NCBI GenBank assembly: GCA_030595835.1 | Contig: JAUVLG010000009.1 | Coordinates: 1-50,716 of the forward strand | DNA: 50,716 nucleotides | Direction: 5' to 3' | Source of the DNA: Candidatus Eiseniibacteriota bacterium | GTDB lineage: Bacteria > Joyebacterota > Joyebacteria > Joyebacterales > Joyebacteraceae | The notes under the pieces: generated by a model | Told to the model about the DNA's origin: nothing | What the model saw: only the letters and a program-made list of their open reading frames with translations | Databases searched by the model: none | Made by a program: the position numbers and the translations under genes | In this document: positions 39,740 to 46,585 of the stretch, in pieces | How positions within the stretch are numbered: the stretch's first letter is position 1 | Layout of the letters: the number at the start of each line of letters is the position of its first letter

Positions 39740-41065
39740 CTATCTGTTGATCAGGCCTAGCGGAGCGCGAATCGCCTTGGCCGCCCCGGGGTACGGCTCG
39801 GCGTAGTACAGATTGGCCGTACGCTCACCTTCCCACGGCTGAGCTCCGTCGGTGCATATCCAGAGGTCATCAAGCATGATCCCGGCGTCGCCACCACCGG
39901 CCGGCCCGCAGCCGTTGTCAGTGGTGTACATGACGAACAGCATGCCTGCCTGGTACGTGATGCCGCCTCCGAACTGGCCGATGTCGAAGCCGGTGTTGAA
40001 GGCGGTCGAACCCCATCCGTCGCACGCCTCGAAGTCACCCCAGTACGCCGCGATGCCGTAGTAGCCGGAACCGACGGTGCCGTACAGCGCGACGTAGTCG
40101 TTGTCGACCGTGGGGACAGCGAAGTGCATCGCGAAGTAGCAGGTGCACGAGTATGCGCCGTAGAAGTCGACGACCGGTGAGAGCAGGCCGTTCTGCAGGT
40201 TCGGCGGGACGAAGCTCGTGTCGGAATCGTCACCGCACCACCAGCTGTGCGGGTCCGAGTAGGCCGGGCACGCCCGGTCTATCAGATGCCAGAAGTCGCC
40301 GGCCGCGCCGGGGACACCGGGCATGCACTCGCCCTCACGCAGGCCGGGCTCGCTGTCATAGAAGAGGACCTCCCCCGTGCCGAAATCGTAGACCTTGATG
40401 TTGTCAACGGCGAAACCGCCCGCCACGGACATGTACAGCCCATCCTCGTCGGACCAGGCTCCGTCGGAGATGAATCGGAATCTCACCTGCAGCGGGTCGT
40501 CGTAGTCCGTGAGGTCGAAGCCGTATGGCCCGATGTCGGTCCAGGCCTGCCGGCCATCGTAACCTCGGTTGAGGTTCACATACACGCCGTTGCTCTCGGC
40601 CTGCACGTATGTGAAGTCGTAGCCGGACTCGGAGTCATGGCGGTAAGCGAAGGTCAGGATGGGCATGACGGGATTTCTCGTCCTGCCACTCCGGTCACCT
40701 GAGGATCCATCACGATAGAGCGCTTTTATGACCCCCCACGAGACCTTCTCCACCGCTACGGGATTAGCGTATATCGGGGGAAGCTTCAGCCGGTCGTCCC
40801 AGCTGTTGCCATATCCCCCGTCGGAGTCGTAGTCGAAGGTCCCGCACCACCAGGACATGCCTTCATAGGCCATGTAGGTGTCCCAGTGGAAGTGCGGCAC
40901 GGCGCCGGCCGTGAGGTCAACGCTCCACCAACCGTTGGTGCCACTCTCCATGTCGTCGTGCCAGATGAAGGGCGCCGGGTTCGCGTGCGACGCCGGCGCG
41001 ACGAGACCGACCAGGAGCAGCGGGAGAATTGCGGAGAGAACAACACAGACATAGCCATGCTTCAT
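39740..41065 (-). CDS. Secreted jelly-roll/MAM-like protein, unknown function
   Basis: 441 residues from ATG 41065, with a strong GGGGAGG at eight-base spacing. Signal peptide MKHGYVCVVLSAILPLLLVG, cleaved near SHA. The region after it (DDMESGTNGWWSVDLTAG, MSWWCGTFDYDSDGGYGNSW) is a lectin- or MAM-like beta-sandwich of the type seen in immune-inhibitor-A-like and choice-of-anchor proteins. The same WWCGT...GYGN motif occurs in the large paralogs at 43.6-50.7 kb. Many Cys suggest disulfides and export. It lacks the FlgD-like tail. Cell-surface or extracellular binding is inferred. Confidence 0.68.
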   Translation of the reverse strand: MKHGYVCVVLSAILPLLLVGLVAPASHANPAPFIWHDDMESGTNGWWSVDLTAGAVPHFHWDTYMAYEGMSWWCGTFDYDSDGGYGNSWDDRLKLPPIYANPVAVEKVSWGVIKALYRDGSSGDRSGRTRNPVMPILTFAYRHDSESGYDFTYVQAESNGVYVNLNRGYDGRQAWTDIGPYGFDLTDYDDPLQVRFRFISDGAWSDEDGLYMSVAGGFAVDNIKVYDFGTGEVLFYDSEPGLREGECMPGVPGAAGDFWHLIDRACPAYSDPHSWWCGDDSDTSFVPPNLQNGLLSPVVDFYGAYSCTCYFAMHFAVPTVDNDYVALYGTVGSGYYGIAAYWGDFEACDGWGSTAFNTGFDIGQFGGGITYQAGMLFVMYTTDNGCGPAGGGDAGIMLDDLWICTDGAQPWEGERTANLYYAEPYPGAAKAIRAPLGLINR

Positions 41066-41217
41066 GTTGAGCACCTCCCCTCCTTCGAATGACGCAGGCG
41101 AACCGGGCTGCCAAGCAAGGGCCGCTCATTCCTAACACCAGAAGTCCACCTCACCTTGAGAGTATACCACGTTTCTCACGCAATATCAAGAAGTCTGACA
41201 GAGCCAAGCAAAGCGGA

Positions 41218-41241
41218 AGGCCGAGCGCGTGCGCCCGGCCT
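41218..41241 (-). terminator. Hairpin after the FmdB-type gene
   Basis: AGGCCG-a-GCGC-gt-GCGC-c-CGGCCT, a 10-bp interrupted stem ~90 bases after the stop codon at 41329. TCCGCTTTGCTT follows on the minus strand. Confidence 0.5.
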
Positions 41242-41328
41242 GTCTCGTGTTCATATGGTGTGGTGCCTGTCGTCGGCGCTGCTGTCCCGAGGTTCGGCTC
41301 ACCGCTCACACGGAGCGGCCTAGAAGCC

Positions 41329-41526
41329 TCATGTGCTGCCTGTGCTCGGGCAGGCCGCACCGCCGCCCCCACCACCGTCCGAGCTCGCGCAGAAGACGGA
41401 AAGCTGCCGCTCAGATTTTCTGGAGCCGCACTTCGGGCACTTGTGGGGCTTGTCGCGGTTGTCGACCGAGTCCAGCTCGTCAAACTCAGCCCCGCACTTC
41501 TGGCATTTGTACTCGAAGATGGGCAC
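41329..41526 (-). CDS. FmdB family zinc-ribbon protein
   Basis: 65 residues from GTG 41526 (AGGAG five bases upstream). MPIFEYKCQKCGAEFDEL and HKCPKCGSRKSERQLS give the two CxxC pairs of the FmdB/CxxC_CxxC_SSSS family, followed by the usual glycine-rich tail with a Cys. These small cytosolic proteins are presumed zinc-binding regulators. It lies downstream of two methyltransferase genes on the same strand. Confidence 0.87.
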   Translation of the reverse strand: MPIFEYKCQKCGAEFDELDSVDNRDKPHKCPKCGSRKSERQLSVFCASSDGGGGGGAACPSTGST

Positions 41527-41581
41527 AGGCTCTCCTGTTGTCTCTGGTCTCTGTGTCTGAACCTACGTCGGTCCTCTCAAT

Positions 41582-41607
41582 ACTCCGGATTGACACTCCG
41601 GATTGAC
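41582..41607. repeat. Perfect tandem 13-bp repeat
   Basis: ACTCCGGATTGAC occurs twice back to back between the FmdB and methyltransferase genes. Each copy contains the palindrome TCCGGA. It may be a regulatory site or chance duplication. Confidence 0.6.
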
Positions 41608-41652
41608 AGCACCGATATTGGATGCGCGAGCCACCGATTTGGATTCGCCCTT

Positions 41653-42327
41653 TCAGGTGCGCCTGAACAGCCCCCGCCGAGGGACGCTCGTGTCGTCCCC
41701 CTCGAACTCCAGGAGCTCCCATTCGTCGGCGAAGAGGCCCTTGATCTCAGCATTCGTGTAGGGCCTGAACAACATACCGGCCCGACGGCCGGACGTGTAG
41801 TGATGCGTCCCGTCCTCCAGGAGTTCGCACTCTGAGTCCGGGTCATCGCTCTTGTCCTCATCGAAGGAGACGAGCAGGGGCGCTCCGGCGCGTGCCACCC
41901 GCGACAGCTCGCCGGCCAGTTCGGTCGCCCAGGCGAGCGTCACGTGATCCAGGCAACTCCAGGCAAGGATGCCGTCCACGGCGGCGGCGGGGAGTTCGAT
42001 CGTCCAGCCGTCGAACTCGGCGGCATCCACCGTCAGTCCCTCTTCTCGAGCCTTCTTGAGACTGAAGCGAACTCCGTCTTCGGCGACATCGCACACGGTC
42101 ACCAAATGGCCTCGTCTCGCGAGCGCCAGGGCGTTCCGGCCGAGGCCGGAGCCGAAGTCGAGCACACGCGCGGCCTCAGGCAGCTGCCTGAGGAACGCGG
42201 CCGCCGCGGGCGACCGACTCTCGAACGCCGACCCCCGCCACTTCTCGGGTATGCCCTCCTCCAACGTGCTGGCGATGATGCGCTTCCAGAACGCTCCGGA
42301 GTCGAGCTCAGGTCTGGTTCTTGTCAC
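41653..42327 (-). CDS. Class I SAM-dependent methyltransferase
   Basis: 224 residues from GTG 42327, which has GGGAGG about five bases upstream; an open frame extends to 42345. The SAM-binding motif I is VLDFGSGLGRNAL, motif II VTVCDVAED, and motif III/IV AVDGILAWSCLDHV. The C-terminal YTNAEIKGLFADEWELLEFE is typical of Methyltransf_11/UbiE-like enzymes. The substrate is unknown. It directly follows another methyltransferase gene and may be co-transcribed with it. Confidence 0.85.
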   Translation of the reverse strand: MTRTRPELDSGAFWKRIIASTLEEGIPEKWRGSAFESRSPAAAAFLRQLPEAARVLDFGSGLGRNALALARRGHLVTVCDVAEDGVRFSLKKAREEGLTVDAAEFDGWTIELPAAAVDGILAWSCLDHVTLAWATELAGELSRVARAGAPLLVSFDEDKSDDPDSECELLEDGTHHYTSGRRAGMLFRPYTNAEIKGLFADEWELLEFEGDDTSVPRRGLFRRT

Positions 42328-42361
42328 GTTCCCTCCCACCGGCAAGCCGCTCCTGCCGACG

Positions 42362-43444
42362 CTAGCCCGGCTTCCTCGCTATCACGAAATCCCCGGGGCC
42401 CTCCCCCGCGCGCTCGACCGCGGAGATACCGAAGACCTCCGCGACGACATCGAGCACGGGCCCGTCCGGTCCCAGCTTCCCGGCACTCTGAGCGGCGTCG
42501 AAGAACGCGAGCAGTTCGGGCATGCGGTGGTCGAGATGCCGGATGTCTGTGAATCCCACCCTGGCCAGCAACTCGTCCACCGTGCCGCTCGTCAGGTGAT
42601 TGAGCTCGAAGTACTTGGTGTCCGCAACAAGCGGGGCAAAGCCCGCCAGCAGCGTCACGCCGAACGTCTCCGACCGGAGCGCGGAGCCATCGTCTCCGGG
42701 GGTTCCCTCCAACTCTAAGGGTGTCTCGTTAATGTTCTCAACGGCCTCAAGGAACTCCGGATCTGCATTGAGGCGCTCGCGGTCCAGGAAGAGCGCATAC
42801 CACGTTTCCCTCGGGGGCGACTTCCTCCGGACCTGATAGAAGACCACGGCCTCCTTGCTGGTGAGTTCGCTGCGCAGCTTCTCGTCGCCTTCCCCTGCTC
42901 CAAGACACGAGTCGTAGTCCTCGAAGATCATGGCGAGCGTGCCGCCGGGGGCGAGCACCCGGAACACCTCCTGAAGTGCTTTCTCTGGGTTGCCACACTG
43001 CTCGATCGAGGAGGCGGCGGTTACTGCGCCGAAACTCCCGTCCTTGAACGTGATCTCCTCCGCGTCCATCACGAGGAACTCGACGTTGTCGATGCCGAGG
43101 CGCTCCGCATTCTCTCGCTGGACCCGAACGCGCCGTGGGGACGGGTCGATGCCAATGATCTTCTTGAACCGGTCCGCGATTCGGAGGGCCGGCCACCCGT
43201 CGCCGGGTCCCACGTCCAGGATCGCGCTTGCGTCATCCAACGCGTGCGCGAAGGCGCCAATCAGAGCCTCGTCGTGCCAGTGCGAGCGCTTCGTGTGGTC
43301 GAGCGGCTCGTAGAGAACGGGCAGACACCTTCCCGACTGCGACTCCATTCGTTCGTACATGAGCTCGGCGGTCGTCGAGGGCGCGGGGTTGAGATTGGAG
43401 ATGATCCAGCGTTCCATGTCCGTGCGCGTGGGATCCTCGTTCAT
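42362..43444 (-). CDS. Class I SAM-dependent methyltransferase, UbiE/Methyltransf_11-like
   Basis: 360 residues from ATG 43444 (GGAGG five bases upstream). Motif I is ILDVGPGDGWPALRIAD, motif II KIIGIDPSPRRV, then VEFLVMDAEEITFKDGSFGA and the post-motif LQEVFRVLAPGGTLAM. About 80 residues precede the core (ERWIISNLNPAPSTTAELMY), and ~120 follow it. The substrate is unknown. A terminator-like hairpin separates it from the upstream FlgD-tailed gene, so it likely has its own promoter. Confidence 0.85.
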   Translation of the reverse strand: MNEDPTRTDMERWIISNLNPAPSTTAELMYERMESQSGRCLPVLYEPLDHTKRSHWHDEALIGAFAHALDDASAILDVGPGDGWPALRIADRFKKIIGIDPSPRRVRVQRENAERLGIDNVEFLVMDAEEITFKDGSFGAVTAASSIEQCGNPEKALQEVFRVLAPGGTLAMIFEDYDSCLGAGEGDEKLRSELTSKEAVVFYQVRRKSPPRETWYALFLDRERLNADPEFLEAVENINETPLELEGTPGDDGSALRSETFGVTLLAGFAPLVADTKYFELNHLTSGTVDELLARVGFTDIRHLDHRMPELLAFFDAAQSAGKLGPDGPVLDVVAEVFGISAVERAGEGPGDFVIARKPG

Positions 43445-43481
43445 GACAGCCTCCAGAGGGCTCTTGCCGGCCAGTGTGCAA

Positions 43482-43510
43482 AGAGGGAACCCCGATGTGG
43501 GATTCCCTCT
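43482..43510 (-). terminator. Terminator hairpin after the first FlgD-tailed gene
   Basis: Arms AGAGGGAA(T)CCC and GGGGTTCCCTCT around ACATC, followed on the minus strand by TTTGC. It lies 58 bases past the LVLLK stop codon. Confidence 0.7.
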
Positions 43511-43567
43511 CATTTTAGCAGAGTTGGTGGTGTGGGACGTGTGGTTTTCGCGGTCGCCGTCCGGCAG

Positions 43568-44161
43568 CTACTTAAGGAGCACGAGCTTCCTGGTCGCGCG
43601 GAAGGCGTCCGTGTGGCCGGCGGTCTCCATCTTCACGAAGTAGACGCCGCTTGCGGCGCGGTGGCCGGCGTCGGTCGTGCCGTCCCACACGGCCGAGTGC
43701 TCGCCTGCCTCGACCGGCGAGTCGACGAGGGTCCGCACGACACGGCCCGCTGCATCGAACACGCGGATGGTCGCGCGGCCGTCGGTCGCCAGACTGAAGT
43801 CGATGGTCGTCACAGGATTGAACGGGTTGGGCCGCGCGTGGTCGAGTCTGTTCGTGAAGACCCCGCCGTCATCCGTCCCGGTCCCCGGCCCCGTAGGCGT
43901 CTTGCTGAAGTACTCCATGATGTTCGACATGAGGTCGACGCGGTCGGACGCGCCGGATTCGAACTTCCCCGGCGGACTAGACCCTTCCATCATGAACTCG
44001 ATTCCGAACCCGAGGTTGACGGTCTGATACCCCAGCGTCGTATCTGTGTATGCCACCCCAGCCGGCCAGACCACCATGTCCGACGTCACGTATTCCGCTA
44101 CCAACTCCGCTCCTTCAGCAGCCGGACCCGGCTGCACTACATCGAAGTAGTTTGCGTTGTA
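43568..44161 (-). CDS. C-terminal part of paralog 1, in frame after a TGA codon (FlgD-like tail)
   Basis: This reading frame continues directly from the TGA at 44162-44164 without a shift: YNANYFDVVQPGPAAEG, then the conserved GYQTVNLGFGIEFMM and DRVDLMSNIMEYF blocks, and the FlgD/type-A-like C-terminal domain (NPFNPVTTIDFSLATDGRAT, GVYFVKMETAG, ending LVLLK). It aligns with the other two paralogs up to and past the TGA, so it was one gene with 44162-46492. No separate ribosome site is visible. It is expressed only if the TGA is read through, as selenocysteine or otherwise; if not, this part is a remnant. Confidence 0.7.
   Translation of the reverse strand, partial: YNANYFDVVQPGPAAEGAELVAEYVTSDMVVWPAGVAYTDTTLGYQTVNLGFGIEFMMEGSSPPGKFESGASDRVDLMSNIMEYFSKTPTGPGTGTDDGGVFTNRLDHARPNPFNPVTTIDFSLATDGRATIRVFDAAGRVVRTLVDSPVEAGEHSAVWDGTTDAGHRAASGVYFVKMETAGHTDAFRATRKLVLLK
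44118..44135 (-). promoter_or_regulatory. SECIS-like hairpin downstream of the in-frame TGA
   Basis: GCAGCCG-GGTC-CGGCTGC: a perfect 7-bp stem with a 4-base loop beginning GG, starting 26 bases after the TGA so the loop begins at +34. Bacterial SECIS elements have a stem-loop with the apical loop roughly 16-37 bases after UGA and a G in the first two loop positions. The two Cys-bearing paralogs do not have this hairpin. Confidence 0.45.
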
Positions 44162-46492
44162 TCACCCATCGTCCCACAGGTGGCAGAGGCCGTCGCCGTA
44201 CGTCATGAAGGCGAAGCCTCCGGCGGCGTCTCTGACGATGGGCATCGTGTCCGCGTAGGTACCCGGTCGGTTCTGGACATACTCCGTCGCCAGCCAGTCC
44301 GTGTAGAACCCGAGCGTCTCTCTGCCCGCCTCTATCAGCTCGTATCCGATGTCGTTGCCGGTGAGAAGGAGGTTCCTCTCTTTGCCATCGTCGGACTGGC
44401 TCAACCACGCTATGAGGTTGCGCTGGTCAGTGGCTCTCAGCGTGTGGTAACCAAACTCGTTCGTGAACCAGATCTGCGTATCGTAGTACTTCATGCCGGA
44501 GCTGTCGGGTCCCTCAGAGAAGATGCTGCCCGACGGCACGTTGACATCGAAAACGTCGTACTCGAACCCGAGGATGTCGAGCGCCTCACGGTAGAACGAC
44601 TCGCTCATGGTCCTGGCGTGGCGGTCCTCGCCCATTGTCACGCGGCCGTGCTTGTCGACCAGGAGGACGCAGGGATCGCTGACGCTGCCGTTGATCGGGA
44701 GTATCGAGAATTCATAGTAGGCGTCGGGGGCGTTCCTGGGGTGGGTTCGGACGTTGCCAGCGCCGTCTGTCGCTTCGAAGTAGTGCCGAATCTCTGTCGA
44801 CGGAGCGACGTGGCTTGCCGGCAGCGGCACAATCCACCAATCGTCCTCCGGACTCTCGTCAATCAGAGGGAACGACTCCCACGTCGAACCGGCATCGCTC
44901 GAGACGACGAGGAACGCCGAGAGTATGCCGTCCCCGTCGGAGATTTCGATGCTTGCGGTGGTATCCGACAGAGCCTCGGAGATGTCGAACGTGTCGTGGA
45001 ACCTGTCCCACACGTAGTAGTCCCACCTGGTCGGCGGCCCTCCGACCGGCACTCCGACACGCTGGTGGTCGATCATGAAGCCGGCTTTGTGATACCCCGA
45101 CGGATAAGTGTTCTCGAGACGCCAGTTGATGGCAAACCAGTCCGGCCCCGCGAAGTTGCTCCAGTCGTCGGTCCACCTGTACCAGTACTCGCCTTCGAGC
45201 GGCAAGAACCAAGTGCACACGAAGCCGCGCGCCAGGTCCTGAACGCACTCCTCGGAGTCCTCCGCCGCGAGCCAGAGCTGGATCCGGTCCTCGGACACCC
45301 TCGAGCAATCGTACCACGCTTCCCACTGACCGATGAGGGTCGTTGCCCCCGAGATATCGATTGGCGGGCTGATGAGCCACGAGTTCTGCCCATCGACCAT
45401 CGTGCCTGTCAGTGAGTCGAGGGCCGCCATCCACCAGTGCTCTCTCGGCCACTCGCACCACGTGCCGAGCATGTCCGGGTCGAACACACGCTCGAAAACG
45501 ACACCGGTCTGCTCCAACGCAGGGATGTTCTCGTGCACCCATCCGTTGCTACCGGGAGACTCGCAATCGTCGTACCAGCGCACGGTGTCGTTGACCGTGA
45601 GGGTGAAGTTGTCCAGCTGCCATGCGCCGTCGCGGACCGAGCCGTGGGAATTGTCGTACTCGTCCTGTGAGGAGTACGCGCCATCGGACTCGAACCTGTA
45701 GCGCAGGAGGATGTCGCTGCCCGCATACGCGTCCAGGTCCTGCCTCTGGTGCCCCTCGCACTCCGGAATCATGCAGTCCCAATTGCATGATATCCCGGGC
45801 GTTCCCGTGAAGCCGGGATTATTGAACGCGGCGATCGTGGTCCATGCGGAGCCGCCGTCGTCGGACACATCGAGGTAGCCGTAGTCGTAGTCGTTCTCCA
45901 TGGCAAACCGCTGGTCCCACTCGAAGTCGACCTGATCGCCGGGCGCGCTCCACTCGGAGAGCGGGAACTCGCGCACGAGGGAACATAGCCAGTCGTTCCC
46001 GTACCCGCGCGGCTGGCGCCAACAACTGCTGTACGTGCCGCACCACCAGGTACTGTCGCCGAGATACTCGAATCCGTTGATACGGATCGTGTCCTTGTGC
46101 CAGTAGTTGACGACTTCCAGTGTGCCGCTCATGTCAAGCGAGAGCCACCCGGCGTTGTCGCCCAGGAGGTCCTCGAAGTCGGCATCGAAGATCCAGAGCG
46201 TCTCCTCGCCGGCAGAGCGGTGGCCGCGGCCCTCGTCGGAGCCGACATCTCCGCGGATGCCGAAGAGCTCATCCGCACGCGCGCCGCTCGGCGATGCCGG
46301 TGGTTCCAGAGCAGACGACATTTCGGTTGCGTTGTATTCACGCGCCGCCGCGAGGCAGGGTGCGGCGGATACCAAGAGGATGATACCTGTGGCAATGACG
46401 CATGTGAGGAAGAGACACGTGGACACGAGTTGCGCGCCGCTGTTGACGGTGCTCAAGTGACGCGCACGGCGCTCGCGTGTGCGCGGTTTCAT
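44162..46492 (-). CDS. Large secreted jelly-roll protein, paralog 1 (N-terminal part, up to in-frame TGA)
   Basis: 776 residues to the TGA, 974 if it is read through, against 961 for paralog 2. ATG 46492 follows AGGAGG by eight bases. After a signal peptide (VSTCLFLTCVIATGIILLVS) comes ETLWIFDADFEDLLGDNAGW and a beta-sandwich with STWWCGTYSSCWRQPRGYGN. A second sandwich follows (WYDDCESPGSNGW...ISPPIDISGATTLIGQWEAW), then a Rossmann-like domain (PCVLLVDKHGR, MKYYDTQIWF, RNLLLTGNDIGYEL) resembling parts of gingipain/C25-associated or class I amidotransferase-like folds without visible catalytic residues. The frame meets TGA (44162-44164) after CHLWDDG, exactly where both paralogs have Cys. Confidence 0.8.
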   Translation of the reverse strand: MKPRTRERRARHLSTVNSGAQLVSTCLFLTCVIATGIILLVSAAPCLAAAREYNATEMSSALEPPASPSGARADELFGIRGDVGSDEGRGHRSAGEETLWIFDADFEDLLGDNAGWLSLDMSGTLEVVNYWHKDTIRINGFEYLGDSTWWCGTYSSCWRQPRGYGNDWLCSLVREFPLSEWSAPGDQVDFEWDQRFAMENDYDYGYLDVSDDGGSAWTTIAAFNNPGFTGTPGISCNWDCMIPECEGHQRQDLDAYAGSDILLRYRFESDGAYSSQDEYDNSHGSVRDGAWQLDNFTLTVNDTVRWYDDCESPGSNGWVHENIPALEQTGVVFERVFDPDMLGTWCEWPREHWWMAALDSLTGTMVDGQNSWLISPPIDISGATTLIGQWEAWYDCSRVSEDRIQLWLAAEDSEECVQDLARGFVCTWFLPLEGEYWYRWTDDWSNFAGPDWFAINWRLENTYPSGYHKAGFMIDHQRVGVPVGGPPTRWDYYVWDRFHDTFDISEALSDTTASIEISDGDGILSAFLVVSSDAGSTWESFPLIDESPEDDWWIVPLPASHVAPSTEIRHYFEATDGAGNVRTHPRNAPDAYYEFSILPINGSVSDPCVLLVDKHGRVTMGEDRHARTMSESFYREALDILGFEYDVFDVNVPSGSIFSEGPDSSGMKYYDTQIWFTNEFGYHTLRATDQRNLIAWLSQSDDGKERNLLLTGNDIGYELIEAGRETLGFYTDWLATEYVQNRPGTYADTMPIVRDAAGGFAFMTYGDGLCHLWDDG

Positions 46493-46565
46493 TCTCTTCA
46501 CCTCCTCTGCGAGGGGGCATCCGGCCGGCCGTACGGTTCCCTCCATACTGTGGCGCATTTCTACA

Positions 46566-46584
46566 CGGCTCCCGGCAGGAGCCG
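46566..46584 (-). terminator. Hairpin immediately after paralog 2
   Basis: CGGCTCC-TGCCG-GGAGCCG, a perfect 7-bp stem beginning two bases after the stop codon of the 46586-49471 gene. Confidence 0.5.
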
Positions 46585-46585
46585 C

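Noticed and set aside
43568-44164. Frameshift as the explanation for the split of paralog 1
   Set aside because: The downstream part continues in exactly the same frame after TGA, so it is an in-frame stop codon, not a frameshift.
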